64,000 bases of DNA from Neptunomonas qingdaonensis (GCF_900113275.1 NZ_FOOU01000002.1:310001-374000); one strand, 5' to 3'. Numbered from the stretch's first letter, positions 35,933 through 50,000 are shown. Numbers and translations are program-made. Notes: a model not told the origin generated them from the sequence alone.

Positions 35933-36940
35933 TTATGCCAGTAAGTCTTCGCTGCTCAGACCGTTTTTCTCAACAATTTCACGCAGCTTACGCAACGCTT
36001 CAACCTGAATTTGTCTGACACGTTCACGTGTCAGACCAATTTCTGTACCCACCTCTTCCAACGTGCTCATTTCATAATTACGCAAGCCAAAACGGCGTGA
36101 TAAAACTTCAGCATGCTTGTCTGGAAGCATATCCAACCACTTGTCGAGATTACCACTAATATTGGTATTCTGAAGCAGCACTTCAGGATCCGAGGTTTCT
36201 GTGTCAGCGATAGTTTCAATGGCAGACTTATCGGAATCACCCATAGGTATATCAATGGAGGTGACTCGCTCATTCAGCCTCAGAACTTTCTGAACTTTAT
36301 CTACAGGCTTACTCACCAACTCAGCAATTTCTTCAGCTGTAGGCTCATGATCGAGTTTCTGAGACAGCTCACGTGCAGCGCGCAGATACACATTCAGCTC
36401 TTTGACCACATGTATGGGTAATCTAATCGTACGTGTTTGATTCATGATCGCACGTTCAATCGTTTGTCTGATCCACCAGGTGGCATAAGTAGAAAACCGG
36501 AAACCACGTTCAGGATCAAATTTTTCGACGGCACGAATCAGACCAAGGTTACCCTCTTCAATCAGATCCAACAAAGTCAGACCACGATTAATATAACGAC
36601 GCGAGATTTTAACCACCAAACGGAGGTTACTTTCGATCATTCGCTTGCGCGCTTTCATATCACCTTTTAACGCAAGTCGGGAAAAGTAGACCTCTTCTTC
36701 AGCACTGAGTAGCGGTGAAAATCCAATCTCATTAAGATACAGCTGAGTCGCATCTAAAGACTTGGCATTCATTAAATCTTTATGTGCCAAACTACCGCGT
36801 CCACGCCCACTGTTGAGAAACTCAGGTTCGTCATCAACAGTCGCCTCTGTATCCATATCCAGATTATCGCCATCATCAGAATCGAGTAACAGCTCTTCTT
36901 TTTTCTGCTTACTTTTTTCGAGAATCGTCATCACCGTCAT
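35933..36940 (-). CDS. rpoS: RNA polymerase sigma factor RpoS
   Basis: The stationary-phase and general stress sigma factor, about 335 residues. Region 1.2 begins at [22 protein letters not shown]. Region 2 contains [16 protein letters not shown] and [17 protein letters not shown], region 3 [22 protein letters not shown], and region 4 [20 protein letters not shown] with [13 protein letters not shown]. The start is uncertain between ATGs at 36940 and 36931, because the single AGGTG site is close to one and far from the other. In relatives its promoter lies inside nlpD. Confidence 0.95.
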   Translation of the reverse strand: MTVMTILEKSKQKKEELLLDSDDGDNLDMDTEATVDDEPEFLNSGRGRGSLAHKDLMNAKSLDATQLYLNEIGFSPLLSAEEEVYFSRLALKGDMKARKRMIESNLRLVVKISRRYINRGLTLLDLIEEGNLGLIRAVEKFDPERGFRFSTYATWWIRQTIERAIMNQTRTIRLPIHVVKELNVYLRAARELSQKLDHEPTAEEIAELVSKPVDKVQKVLRLNERVTSIDIPMGDSDKSAIETIADTETSDPEVLLQNTNISGNLDKWLDMLPDKHAEVLSRRFGLRNYEMSTLEEVGTEIGLTRERVRQIQVEALRKLREIVEKNGLSSEDLLA

Positions 36941-36972
36941 CACCTATCTAGCACTATCAAAATTAATATGGT

Positions 36973-37839
36973 CTACCTTTTGGGTAGATATCGTAGCGGA
37001 TTAACTGGCTTACCATCCTTGCGGATTTCGAAATGAAGCATCGTGCGAGTTGTACCGCTATTACCTATTTCGGCAACTTTCGCTCCAGCATTAACATTTT
37101 CGTTCTCTTTTACAAAAATATTACTATTGTGAGCATAAGCACTGAGGTATTCCTGATTATGATTAATGATTATAAGATTTCCATAACCCAGTAAACCGCT
37201 CCCCGCATACACGACTTTTCCTGCAGCAGCGGCATACACTGGCTCACCTCGCTGCCCTTCCATATTAATACCTTTATTAACATTACCCTTATCTGAATAA
37301 GTACTGATGACCCTACCTTTTGCTGGCCATTGCCAAATCAGATCTTTACTCGCTACGGGTGCTGATACAGGTTCTTTTTGATGTACTACTGTTGCGGACG
37401 GCTGAATTTTTTCAGCTTGAGGATCAGGAGTGACAGTTGGGGGCGCTGTCTGCTTTACACCCGACTCCCCCTTAGTCTTCGTAGATGCCACTATGCCAGG
37501 CGCCACTTTTGCAGCGGCAGTAACGGGACCTTTCAAATAGAGTGTCTGACCCGCATTAATTCTGAAGCTCTGGTCTATATTATTAGCGCGAGCCAACTCA
37601 CGGTAATCTAATCCGTAGCGCCATGCGATTGAATACAGTGTATCGCCTCGTTTAACACGATACGTTGTCGGTGCGTTCCGATACCTGGAAGACCTGACCA
37701 GCTCCACTTTATTATCAAGCGCACTGGAACGGTCACTCACGGGGGCATATCCCGAGGCGCACCCTTGCAACATCAGAAGCATTACGCTTATCAGAATGAT
37801 TTTTATTTTAATCTCTTTGCTATTCTGTCGGATATACAC
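36973..37839 (-). CDS. nlpD: Murein hydrolase activator NlpD (lipoprotein)
   Basis: The 288-residue outer membrane lipoprotein has a lipobox MLQGC near residue 27, a LysM peptidoglycan-binding domain at about 60-105 (YRVKRGDTLYSIAWRYGLDY), a Pro/Thr/Lys-rich linker and a C-terminal LytM (M23) domain. The LytM zinc ligands are degenerate (GINMEGQ where an active enzyme has Asp), as in E. coli NlpD, which activates amidase AmiC at division. The next gene, rpoS, lies 32 bases away. Confidence 0.93.
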   Translation of the reverse strand: MYIRQNSKEIKIKIILISVMLLMLQGCASGYAPVSDRSSALDNKVELVRSSRYRNAPTTYRVKRGDTLYSIAWRYGLDYRELARANNIDQSFRINAGQTLYLKGPVTAAAKVAPGIVASTKTKGESGVKQTAPPTVTPDPQAEKIQPSATVVHQKEPVSAPVASKDLIWQWPAKGRVISTYSDKGNVNKGINMEGQRGEPVYAAAAGKVVYAGSGLLGYGNLIIINHNQEYLSAYAHNSNIFVKENENVNAGAKVAEIGNSGTTRTMLHFEIRKDGKPVNPLRYLPKR

Positions 37840-37842
37840 AAT

Positions 37843-38781
37843 TTATCTGTTCGTTGACTGGCCTCTTTCCATCCACAGTACAATTACTACACCTAATATT
37901 AATAAAGCAATGGATGCCATCATGAAAGAGTCCTGACCACTTAACGCCTCATAGACAAAAGGAGACACGTTATCCTGGGCTAATGGTACTTGCTTACCAT
38001 GGCTATTTAATGTGTAGGCCGTCGTGTATTTCCAGGGCCAGACTTTGTTTAATGACCCCAGAAGAAAACCAGACATCACAGCCAATGTTGGCATTCTGTG
38101 TGTTGTAAATAACCAATTCAGTAATCGGGAAAAACTTAATAAACCGACAACACATCCGGCGCCGAATAACCCGATGATGGCTAGCTCAGCATCTTTAATC
38201 GCTTGCAGTACCGGAGCATACATTCCTAATAACAATAAAATAAACGAACCCGATATCCCAGGCAGAATCATTGCACAAATCGCGATGCTGCCTGATAAAA
38301 ATACCGTCACTGCACTCACCGGAATCTCTGTAGGGGTTAAACTGGTAATTAAATAGGCTAGCACTGCCCCCGTCAGAAACAATGTAATATAGGTAGAGTC
38401 CCAATGGGGAATATGCCTTGATATCACCCAGGTTGACGCCAGAATCAGCCCGAAAAAGAACGACCAGAGCATAACGGGATAACTGGCCAGCATAAACAAA
38501 ACGATATTGGCAAACGTCACCAGGCTGATAATAATTCCGCTGAGCAACGTCAGTAAAAAATTACCATTAACATGCTTCCAGAAAGCCCGTGGCCCTTGAG
38601 AAAATAACACCCTGACTGCATCAAGATCAAAGCGGCGAATACTGCCGATCAGCTCTTCATAAATACCCGTAATAAAAGCAATGGTTCCGCCTGACACACC
38701 AGGAACGGCATCGGCAGCGCCCATCAAAACGCCTTTGCAAGCCAAGATAAAATACTCTTTTAAGCGACGCTGCTGGCTCAC
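37843..38781 (-). CDS. popT: DUF368 / PopT-family undecaprenyl phosphate translocase
   Basis: The best start is the GTG at 38781, preceded by AAGGAG nine bases away; it gives 312 residues. The longer frame from 38868 overlaps pcm and is unlikely. The polytopic membrane protein shows the two DUF368 repeats, ADAVPGVSGGTIAFITG near the N-terminus and ILPGISGSFILLLLG in the middle, each a re-entrant-like motif. DUF368 proteins (PopT) were recently shown to return undecaprenyl phosphate across the inner membrane. Its insertion between pcm and nlpD is not part of the E. coli or Pseudomonas order. Confidence 0.85.
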   Translation of the reverse strand: MSQQRRLKEYFILACKGVLMGAADAVPGVSGGTIAFITGIYEELIGSIRRFDLDAVRVLFSQGPRAFWKHVNGNFLLTLLSGIIISLVTFANIVLFMLASYPVMLWSFFFGLILASTWVISRHIPHWDSTYITLFLTGAVLAYLITSLTPTEIPVSAVTVFLSGSIAICAMILPGISGSFILLLLGMYAPVLQAIKDAELAIIGLFGAGCVVGLLSFSRLLNWLFTTHRMPTLAVMSGFLLGSLNKVWPWKYTTAYTLNSHGKQVPLAQDNVSPFVYEALSGQDSFMMASIALLILGVVIVLWMERGQSTNR

Positions 38782-38794
38782 AATATCTATCTCC

Positions 38795-39460
38795 TTATCG
38801 TATTGTTCCGGCCAATAAAGGCACGAACTTAACATTCTCAATAATATGGGTATCAAAAGCCATCTCATTTACCCGAATGACCAGCTTTAATTGTTGCTGA
38901 GACTGCCCCACGGGAATCACTAACCTTCCACCAATAGCTAACTGAGCTAACAGCTCTTCAGGGATCTTTTCCGGTGCGGCCGTTACCATGATGCCATCAA
39001 AAGGAGCTTTAGACGGCCAGCCCATACCACCATCCGTATGTTGGAGATAGATATTTTTCAATCCCATCTGCTGGAAGCGCTCCTTCGACTTGTCTTGTAA
39101 CTGCTTAATTCGCTCCACTGAATAAACCTGATCTACCAGCTGCGCAATCACCGCGGTTTGATAACCAGACCCGGTTCCGACTTCCAAAACACGCTTCAGA
39201 GGACCGGCAGCAAGTAGTAACTCTGTCATTTTCGCCACAATATAGGGCTGAGAAATCGTCTGATTAAAGCCGATAGGTAATGCGGTATCTTCGTAAGCAC
39301 GGTGAGATAGCGCCTCATCAATAAAGATATGACGGGGCGTTTCTTTGATAACAGCAAGTACCTGCTCATCCGTAATATTTTGTTCCCGAAGACGCGTAAT
39401 AAGACGATCACGCGTTCTTCGTGAGGTCATACCTATACCCTGAAGACGGATATCATTCAC
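38795..39460 (-). CDS. pcm: Protein-L-isoaspartate O-methyltransferase
   Basis: The product has 221 residues from a GTG at 39460 that overlaps the surE stop and follows GGAGG seven bases away; ATG at 39430 ([10 protein letters not shown]) is the alternative. It repairs isoaspartate in aged proteins using S-adenosylmethionine. Motifs are [22 protein letters not shown] with [11 protein letters not shown] (substrate side) and [16 protein letters not shown] (cofactor motif I). surE-pcm-nlpD-rpoS is a classical stress-survival arrangement. Confidence 0.93.
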   Translation of the reverse strand: MNDIRLQGIGMTSRRTRDRLITRLREQNITDEQVLAVIKETPRHIFIDEALSHRAYEDTALPIGFNQTISQPYIVAKMTELLLAAGPLKRVLEVGTGSGYQTAVIAQLVDQVYSVERIKQLQDKSKERFQQMGLKNIYLQHTDGGMGWPSKAPFDGIMVTAAPEKIPEELLAQLAIGGRLVIPVGQSQQQLKLVIRVNEMAFDTHIIENVKFVPLLAGTIR

Positions 39461-40209
39461 TGAAGATCCTCCAACCACTCTCCCAGACTTTCCATACCTG
39501 CATACAAGGTCATATCGATATGTAAAGGCGTAATTGAAACGAAACCTTGTTCAATCGCATGAAAGTCGGTTCCCGGCTCTTTATCTACCGCATCGCCAGA
39601 ACCAGCCACCCAGTAACGTATTTTTCCCCGCGGGTCCGCTACGGCCACGGGTTTCCCAGCCGCGGCCCTGTGGCCTAATCGTGTAATATGAATACCCTTG
39701 ATTTCAGAAAGCGGCAGATCCGGCACATTAATATTCAATACGGTACGCGCAGGTAATTTGAGTTTTTCAATATTCATCAGTATATTTTTGGCGACAGCCG
39801 CCGCTGTCGCATAATATTTCGGATCATGACTGGCTAATGAGATAGCGATCGGCGGCAACCCTAATGCCCGTCCCTCCATCGCCGCAGCAACGGTACCAGA
39901 ATAGATAACATCGTCGCCCAGATTAGCGCCTGCATTTATACCCGATACAACAATATCAGGCAGCATGCCAAATAATCCGGAAATCCCCATATGAACACAA
40001 TCAGTAGGGGTGCCATTCAAGCTGAAAAATCCATTGTTTTCATGCTGATGCGCATCAACGGGACGAGACAAGGTTAGTGCATTACTGGCACCGCTACGAT
40101 TTCGGTCAGGAGCAACGATCTGCACCTGAGCCACTTCAGACAATGCCTGCGCCAGCGCTTCCAGCCCTGGAGAAAATACGCCGTCGTCATTGGAGATCAG
40201 AATATTCAT
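39457..40209 (-). CDS. surE: 5'/3'-nucleotidase SurE
   Basis: The 250-residue phosphatase has the acidic metal site [11 protein letters not shown] at the N-terminus (Asp8-Asp9), the [17 protein letters not shown] loop and the [22 protein letters not shown] core. It removes phosphate from nucleoside monophosphates and short polyphosphate. It overlaps pcm and follows truD after 17 bases. Confidence 0.95.
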   Translation of the reverse strand: MNILISNDDGVFSPGLEALAQALSEVAQVQIVAPDRNRSGASNALTLSRPVDAHQHENNGFFSLNGTPTDCVHMGISGLFGMLPDIVVSGINAGANLGDDVIYSGTVAAAMEGRALGLPPIAISLASHDPKYYATAAAVAKNILMNIEKLKLPARTVLNINVPDLPLSEIKGIHITRLGHRAAAGKPVAVADPRGKIRYWVAGSGDAVDKEPGTDFHAIEQGFVSITPLHIDMTLYAGMESLGEWLEDLQ

Positions 40210-40226
40210 AATTATTTTTCTTCTGC

Positions 40227-41252
40227 TTAGGTCTGTAAAGTCTCACACAATTCCCGCAATACACTAGTCGCAAAAGAACCGGCCGGCAACGAAAAGCTTA
40301 ATAGCCATTGCCCATCCGACTCTTTAATAGCGCGCAGCCCTTCAGGTACTAATCTTAACGCTCTGCGTTCCTGTTGCAATCCCAAGTGCTCCAAACGCTC
40401 GGTTACACTCCGCCAAGGGTCCACAATACTGTTTTCCCATGCAGCGGCCTGATCAGCCACAAGAGTCGTACCTCTTCCCCAAAGCGGCCCACTCAAATGT
40501 ACATCAAACGTTTGCAACCTTGCTATGAGCGCATCATCGACTGCTTCAGCCAGAAAATGACTACGCGAACCATTCAACATCATGATATCGCCTGGCATAA
40601 TTTTATCCCATAGTCCCTGCTCAATTCTCTGGGATGCTATGTGATTAAATAGCCAGGATCTGACGGCCGAAATATATAAGCCTTTTTTGTGACGCTGGCG
40701 CTCTTTAAACTCGCCATTAATCATCGCCAGACCTTTAATCAGGTTTCCACCCTCCCGGCCAAAACGTTGCTCACCAAAGTAATTCGGCACACCTGTTTTA
40801 ATGCTTTCAAGGCGTTCGAGGAATTCACTTTCATGGGTCAGATTTCTCAGCCGGATAGTAAAGCGGTTACCCAGCAAGGCGCCTAATCGCAATTTCCTCT
40901 GATGGCGCACCGACTCAAGAACTTCTATTGAATCGCCACCAAACAGTGCCCAGTCTATTTTACGCGTTATCGGCAAACGAACACTAAACCACTGCTGAGT
41001 AACCGCATGACGATCTTTTTTCCCGGCATAACCGACATCTTTAATGGGAATCTGACAAAACTTAGCCAGCAACTTTGCTACCCAGTCGGTATTTTCACCC
41101 GTTTTGCGAATCAGAAGAAACTCGTGCTCGCCTTCCCCTTCTGCAACAAAAGAAGGGATTTCAACCACCTGAAAGTCCTCAGGTAGCTGACGAATAACAG
41201 CCTGACTGATTGGCTTAGTGTTCAGATAGTGATACTGGGTTGGCAGGTCCAT
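40227..41252 (-). CDS. truD: tRNA pseudouridine-13 synthase TruD
   Basis: The 341-residue enzyme makes pseudouridine 13 in tRNA-Glu. The catalytic aspartate lies in YAGKKDRHAVTQQWFSV near residue 77. The N-terminal FQVVEIPSFVAEGEGEHEFLLIRKTGENT and the GVPNYFGEQRFGREGGN segment are diagnostic. It begins two bases after the ftsB stop. In Pseudomonas and E. coli ispD and ispF lie in this interval, and they are absent here. Confidence 0.95.
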   Translation of the reverse strand: MDLPTQYHYLNTKPISQAVIRQLPEDFQVVEIPSFVAEGEGEHEFLLIRKTGENTDWVAKLLAKFCQIPIKDVGYAGKKDRHAVTQQWFSVRLPITRKIDWALFGGDSIEVLESVRHQRKLRLGALLGNRFTIRLRNLTHESEFLERLESIKTGVPNYFGEQRFGREGGNLIKGLAMINGEFKERQRHKKGLYISAVRSWLFNHIASQRIEQGLWDKIMPGDIMMLNGSRSHFLAEAVDDALIARLQTFDVHLSGPLWGRGTTLVADQAAAWENSIVDPWRSVTERLEHLGLQQERRALRLVPEGLRAIKESDGQWLLSFSLPAGSFATSVLRELCETLQT

Positions 41253-41254
41253 TA

Positions 41255-41551
41255 TTAATTCTCAATTTCTTTGGAAGGAGGTTCAACCAGCTGATAAAAC
41301 GTCTCACCTTCGCGCACCATACCCTGATCACTACGGGCACGCTCTTCAATAGCAGAAAGACCTTTTTTCAGATCAGTCACTTCAGCCTCAAGCTGCCTGT
41401 TACGCATCTGCAGACGTTCGTTTTCTTCGACCTGTTCACCAATCTGTTTCTGCAAATTTAATATATGCATAATATTGGCGTCACCAAACCAAAGACGAAA
41501 CTGCAGTCCCAAAAGTATGACGAGTAATAATGCAATAAACCAGCGAAACAC
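41255..41551 (-). CDS. ftsB: Cell division protein FtsB
   Basis: The 98-residue bitopic membrane protein has one N-terminal membrane segment (FIALLLVILLGLQFRLWFG) followed by a periplasmic coiled coil (LQKQIGEQVEENERLQMRNRQLEAE, leading to LKKGLSAIEERAR). It forms the FtsQLB complex that licenses septal wall synthesis. It lies directly after eno, as in relatives, but is joined to truD rather than to ispD. Confidence 0.93.
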   Translation of the reverse strand: MFRWFIALLLVILLGLQFRLWFGDANIMHILNLQKQIGEQVEENERLQMRNRQLEAEVTDLKKGLSAIEERARSDQGMVREGETFYQLVEPPSKEIEN

Positions 41552-41565
41552 AATATGCCCCTGAG

Positions 41566-41617
41566 CCTAAAAACAAAACCTAAAAACAGAACTTAAAAAC
41601 AGAACTTAAAAACAGAG
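41566..41617. repeat. 13-bp tandem repeat x4 between eno and ftsB
   Basis: Four copies of CYTAAAAACARAR occur at 41566-41578, 41579-41591, 41592-41604 and 41605-41617, with a partial fifth running into the eno terminator. They fill the spacer before ftsB and may space its promoter or leader. Confidence 0.85.
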
Positions 41618-41619
41618 TC

Positions 41620-41643
41620 TAAAAAGGGGGCCGAAGCCCCCTT
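41620..41643 (-). terminator. Intrinsic terminator of eno with a UUCG loop
   Basis: In the leftward direction AAGGGGGC, loop TTCG and GCCCCCTT form a perfect stem (41643-41624) followed by TTT down to 41621. It lies 18 bases after the eno stop. Confidence 0.92.
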
Positions 41644-41660
41644 CTGAAGAGATACAGACG

Positions 41661-42974
<1,314 letters not shown>

Positions 42975-43004
42975 CTAAAACGATGAAAATCCCGGCACGG
43001 ACTC

Positions 43005-44648
<1,644 letters not shown>

Positions 44649-44721
44649 TTAGCTGAAAGTGAGGAAAAAAAACTAACCAAAGATGGGGCTACAGGGTAGC
44701 AAAGAAAGGGGCTCGGGACAA

Positions 44722-46017
44722 TCAGAAAGGTTCCCAACTTAGCGAGAATCCCGGCGTGTCAGAAGATGTGGCATTCCACCCTTCACAGATACAGATTCCA
44801 GGTAGAGCAACGATCTCGTCATCCACCATACAAACCGGCCAGTTTTGTCTCTGCCAAGGAGGAATGGAGGCTTCCTGGAAGAGCTTTTTAAGCGTCTTTC
44901 GCCCTCGACCAACGGGCCGGCAACTCATCCCCTCAAGCCTTTTAACACAAACAACCTTATCTAGCACTTTAAGGCGATCACTCCCAGCCTGACAAGACTC
45001 TACCGTCAAAACACCCCCTTTCAGGTCAATACGCCCCTCGTACAACGGCAGCCTTTCGATACATTCCTCATCTGTTGCCAGGGAGCACAGGTGCAGGTTG
45101 CCTCTATAGCGACGTAAAAGGGCCGATTTCAACGTAAACTGAGGGTTTTTGTCGGCGGCTGAGTGAAAAAAATCCTGATCCACCTGCGCAAGCTGAATCT
45201 CGTTCAACGTATCGCCCTGAAGATTATAAACCCAGCGGCGAATGAGCGCTTTTCGCTTATGGGACGCAACAGAGGCCAGCAAATCACCATCAAGCGCACA
45301 TTTACCCAGCAACAGCCCAGCTAACTCCTGATCAAGATACTCATCAAGCATCTGTCGCTCATGCCGCAACAGTTGACTCGTCGCTGATAGTCGCTCAACC
45401 ACTGCGGGCCAGCGCTCCTTTAAAACCGGAAGTACCTTTAAGCGCAAGAAATTTCTATCATAAAGCGAACTTTGGTTACTCGGGTCTTCTATCCAGCTTA
45501 ACTGCTGCGCACGCGCCCACGTCTCCAGCTCAAGCCGGGGAACCGATAGTAGCGGACGTACAATGTTATTGCCCCCCAGCATTCTACTCGAGGGCATTCC
45601 CGCCAACCCATGCAAACCACTACCACGAAGCAAGCGAAATAAAACAGTTTCTGCCTGATCATCTGCATGATGCGCCAGAAGCAGTACATCACCTGCCTTT
45701 AGAAAATGACTAAACGCCGCATACCGGGCATCACGCGCTGCCGCTTCGCTGCTATTTTCCGGGAACACATCTATTTGAGTGAACGGAAGCGCAAGACTCT
45801 CAGCCTGCTTTTGGCAAAAAGCCGACCACGCATCAGCACTTTCCTGCAAATGGTGGTTAACATGGAGTATGTGAAGTTTACAGGAAGGGAGATGTGATGC
45901 TGCCAGATGCAGCATCACAATTGAATCCAAACCGCCACTTAAAGCGATAACCCAGCGTTTGCCGGGGTAAGCTTGTATTGATTCTAAAAAAGCAGATATC
46001 AACGCCTGGCGGTTCAT
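44722..46017 (-). CDS. tilS: tRNA(Ile)-lysidine synthase
   Basis: The 431-residue N-type ATP pyrophosphatase has the PP-loop ALSGGLDSIVMLHLA at residue 26, then LHILHVNHHLQESADAW and LLLAHHADDQAETVLFRLLRGSGL. It makes lysidine at the anticodon of tRNA-Ile so that it reads AUA, an essential step. The C-terminal recognition domain contains CRPVGRGRKTLKKLFQEASIPPWQR. It follows accA after 10 bases. Confidence 0.95.
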   Translation of the reverse strand: MNRQALISAFLESIQAYPGKRWVIALSGGLDSIVMLHLAASHLPSCKLHILHVNHHLQESADAWSAFCQKQAESLALPFTQIDVFPENSSEAAARDARYAAFSHFLKAGDVLLLAHHADDQAETVLFRLLRGSGLHGLAGMPSSRMLGGNNIVRPLLSVPRLELETWARAQQLSWIEDPSNQSSLYDRNFLRLKVLPVLKERWPAVVERLSATSQLLRHERQMLDEYLDQELAGLLLGKCALDGDLLASVASHKRKALIRRWVYNLQGDTLNEIQLAQVDQDFFHSAADKNPQFTLKSALLRRYRGNLHLCSLATDEECIERLPLYEGRIDLKGGVLTVESCQAGSDRLKVLDKVVCVKRLEGMSCRPVGRGRKTLKKLFQEASIPPWQRQNWPVCMVDDEIVALPGICICEGWNATSSDTPGFSLSWEPF

Positions 46018-46027
46018 TACTGCTGCT

Positions 46028-46984
46028 TTAAGCAGATGTTAACCCGTAAGACATCAGGCGCTTGTAGCGACGCTCTAATAACTCATCAACAGACAGCTTA
46101 TCTAACTTGCCTAATGTGTCGATTAACGCTTTCTTCAGGTTGATACACAGAGCTTCAGGGTTACGGTGTGCGCCACCCAATGGCTCTGCGACCACTTTAT
46201 CCACCAAGCCAAGTTCATGCAGGCTACCCGACGTGATCCCCATCGCTTTAGCCGCATCAGGCGCACGCTCAGAACTTTTCCACAAGATTGAAGCACAACC
46301 TTCAGGAGAGATCACCGAATAAGTAGCGTATTGAAGCATCACCAGCTCATCGCATACACCAATAGCCAGAGCGCCACCAGAACCACCCTCTCCGACTACG
46401 GTAGAGATGATCGGCGTCTTAAACTGAGACATTTTTGCCAGATTAAAAGCAATCGCCTCACTCTGACCACGCTCTTCTGCATCAATACCAGGATAAGCGC
46501 CCGGTGTATCAATAAACGTCAGAATCGGCATTTCAAAGCGCTCTGCCATCTCCATAAGACGCAACGCCTTACGATAACCTTCCGGGCGCGGCATGCCAAA
46601 ATTACGACGTACTTTTTCTTTGACTTCACGGCCTTTCTGATGACCAATAACCATCACGGGCCGACCTTCCAGACGTGCGATACCACCAACAATGGCGGCA
46701 TCATCAGAAAAATGCCGATCGCCATGAATCTCTTCAAAATCTTCAAACATCAAGCGTACGTAATCCAGCGTATAAGGGCGCTTTGGATGACGCGATAACT
46801 GTGAAATTTGCCATGCAGAAAGATTTGTGAAGATCGATTCCGTTAAACTGCGGCTTTTTCCTAGCAGCTTGGTTAGTTCATCAGTAATGTTAATCTCTGT
46901 ACCATCACCAACTAGCCTTAACTCTTCAATTTTGGCTTCGAGCTCTGCGATAGGCTGCTCAAAATCCAGATAATTCGGATTCAT
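46028..46984 (-). CDS. accA: Acetyl-CoA carboxylase carboxyltransferase subunit alpha
   Basis: The 318-residue subunit, with AccD, moves carboxyl from biotin to acetyl-CoA to start fatty acid synthesis. It begins [19 protein letters not shown]. The crotonase-type core shows [42 protein letters not shown] and [14 protein letters not shown]. It lies between dnaE and tilS as in Pseudomonas. Confidence 0.97.
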   Translation of the reverse strand: MNPNYLDFEQPIAELEAKIEELRLVGDGTEINITDELTKLLGKSRSLTESIFTNLSAWQISQLSRHPKRPYTLDYVRLMFEDFEEIHGDRHFSDDAAIVGGIARLEGRPVMVIGHQKGREVKEKVRRNFGMPRPEGYRKALRLMEMAERFEMPILTFIDTPGAYPGIDAEERGQSEAIAFNLAKMSQFKTPIISTVVGEGGSGGALAIGVCDELVMLQYATYSVISPEGCASILWKSSERAPDAAKAMGITSGSLHELGLVDKVVAEPLGGAHRNPEALCINLKKALIDTLGKLDKLSVDELLERRYKRLMSYGLTSA

Positions 46985-47070
46985 TCGATTCTTTCCGCTT
47001 AACCAGTAAATAAATATATCAAATTCAATCTGCCGATTTTACCGTTACACCGACAGGATAACCACCCTGA

Positions 47071-50000
47071 TCAGTACTCTAGTATGATGCTTTCGTCGCC
47101 AAAATGATCTTTCAGGGCTAAAATCAACTCATCCGAAGGGTTTACCCTCCAGCTATCACCCAGTTTGACCACCCCTGAAGCATCATCCCGGCAATACTCT
47201 ACGGCAACAGGAAGTCCTTCCGCAGAGCGATAAGTTTGCAAAACCCCTTCAAACTGCTTCAGATGACGAGCAGACAGCATTTTTTCAGCCGTTTTAACTT
47301 TGACAATCTGAGCATACTGTACCCGGGCCTGCGGAATGCTCGAGAGCTTATTGCAACGAACTTTAAGCCCCCCGGAATAGTCATCCTGGGTCACTTCACC
47401 TTCCATAATGACGATCGTATCTTTAACCGCCCAGTCACGCGTCTGCTCATACAGCTCACCATAAACGGTGATATCAATACGCGCCGAGCGATCATCCAGC
47501 GTCAGAAAACAAAGCGAGTCGCCACGCTTGGTCTTTTTAACGCGCTGATCAACAATCAGACCGGCGATCTTTTGCTGCCGGCCTCGCGCAGGCTGCAGAT
47601 CCACTATCTTTTTCGAGACGAAACGGCTCAACTCTTTTTCGTACTCATCAATAGGGTGCCCTGTCAGATACAAGCCCAGCGTATCTTTTTCACCTTTGAG
47701 GCGCTCTTTATCCGACCAGCGACGTACATTAAGATATTCTTCGAAAGGATCGCGTGGCTGCTCCGATTCGACCTCACCAAACAAGTCAAATATGCCGGAA
47801 TCCTGATTTCGCTCACTCTGATCAGCAGCACGCAGCGCATCACCTATAGCCGCCCATAATACAGAACGATCCGGCCCAAGCTTATCCAGCGCACCCGAGC
47901 GAACTAACGCCTCAAGCACACGCTTATTGAGTTTCTTCGCACCCACACGCTTACAAAAATCAAAGAAGTCTTTAAAATCACCCGCACCATCATTGCGCGC
48001 TTTAACGATCGCTTCGATGGGCCCTTCACCGACGCCTTTAATCGCTCCCAAGCCATATACGATCTGCCCTTCAGCGTTCACCGTAAACATATAGTCGCCA
48101 GAACACACATCCGGCAAGGCTGGCGGCAATCCCATGGCACGACAATCTTCAATAAAGATGACGACTTTATCGGTGTTCTGCATATCCGCCGACATAACCG
48201 AGGCCATAAAGGGTGCCGGATAATGTGTTTTCAGCCAGGCAGTCTGATATGACACCAGCGCATAGGCAGCGGAGTGTGATTTATTGAAACCATATCCGGC
48301 AAACTTCTCTACCAGATCAAATATGTTACCGGCGAGATCACGATCAATATTATTCTGCTCACAACCAACCAGAAACCCTTCACGCTGCTTCGCCATCTCT
48401 TCAGGTTTTTTCTTACCCATGGCACGGCGTAACATATCGGCACCGCCCAGAGAGTAACCCGCCATCACCTGAGCAATCTGCATAACCTGCTCTTGATAGA
48501 GAATAATCCCATAAGTAGGCTCTAATACCGGTTGCAAACTATCTAATTGATAATCTGCGTGCGGCCATGCCATTTCTGCACGCCCATGCTTACGGTTGAT
48601 AAAGTCATCAACCATGCCCGACTGAAGAGGCCCAGGACGGAACAGCGCCACGAGCGCGACAATGTCTTCAAAGCGGGAAGGAAGCAAGCGACGCACCAGA
48701 TCCTTCATGCCGCTGGACTCTAACTGAAATACAGCGGTTGTATTGGCTGATTGCAGCAAATCAAAAACCGTTTTATCTTCCAGCGGTATTAATGAGATAT
48801 CGAGAGGCTCTTTCCCTTCTTTGGCTCGAATAGCATTAATGGTCTTCATCGCCCAATCAATGATAGTCAGTGTTCGCAAACCCAGAAAGTCAAACTTAAC
48901 AAGGCCTGCTTCTTCTACATCATTTTTATCGAACTGAGTCACTAAACCGTGACCTTCTGCATCACAGTAGGTTGCTGAGAAATCAGTGAGTTTGGTCGGT
49001 GCGATAACAACACCACCTGCATGCTTACCAACGTTCCGGGTTACCCCTTCGAGTTTATAAGCCATCTCCATAATTTCCTGAGCTTCCTCACTTCCTGCTA
49101 CAAAATCGCTTAATGCAGGCTCTTGCTCCATCGCTTTGGTCAACGTTATGCCGACTTCAAACGGAATCAGTTTTGATAGCTTATCCGCCAAACCAAACGC
49201 TTTACCTTGCACACGCGCAACATCCCGCACAACCGCTTTAGCGGCCATGGTACCGAAGGTAATGATCTGCGAAACAGCATCGCGACCATAAGTCCGCGCT
49301 ACGTAGTCAATCACCTGATCACGATTATCCATACAAAAATCGATATCAAAATCGGGCATAGAGACACGTTCCGGGTTAAGAAAGCGCTCAAATAGCAGGT
49401 CATATTCGAGCGGATCCAGGTCGGTAATCTTTTGTGCATAAGCAACCAGTGAACCAGCACCCGAACCACGCCCGGGTCCGACAGGAATGCCGTTATCCTT
49501 AGCCCATTGGATAAAGTCCATGACGATCAAAAAGTAACCGGGAAACCCCATCTGCGTAATAATATCGAGCTCAAACGTGAGTCGTTCATCATACAGTTTG
49601 CGTTTTGCTGCATACTCCGGGTCATTTTTATCCAGCAGTACTTCTAAACGCTGCTCCAGACCATCTTCAGAAACCTTACAGAAGTACTCATCCATCATCA
49701 TTCCGGCGGGTACCGGGTATTTCGGAAGATAGTAGGTACCTAAATCCAGCTCAATGTTACAGCGCTTGGCAATTTCCAGCGTGTTTTGTACGGCGCTGGG
49801 CAGATCAGAAAAAAGCTCAAGCATCTCTTCTGAAGTGCGAAAGTATTGCTGTGCAGAGTAATTCTTTGGCCGTCGAGGATCTTCCAACGTGCGACTCTGG
49901 TTAATACAAACACGTGCCTCATGTGCATCAAAGTCGCTTTCTTTAAGAAACATGACTTCGTTGGTAGCAACCAACGGGCAGTTTTTTTCCAGGCCTAAGC

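Noticed and set aside
38782-38868. Longer N-terminus for the DUF368 protein
   Set aside because: The extra 29 codons overlap pcm, have no family match, and a strong AAGGAG-GTG start lies just downstream.
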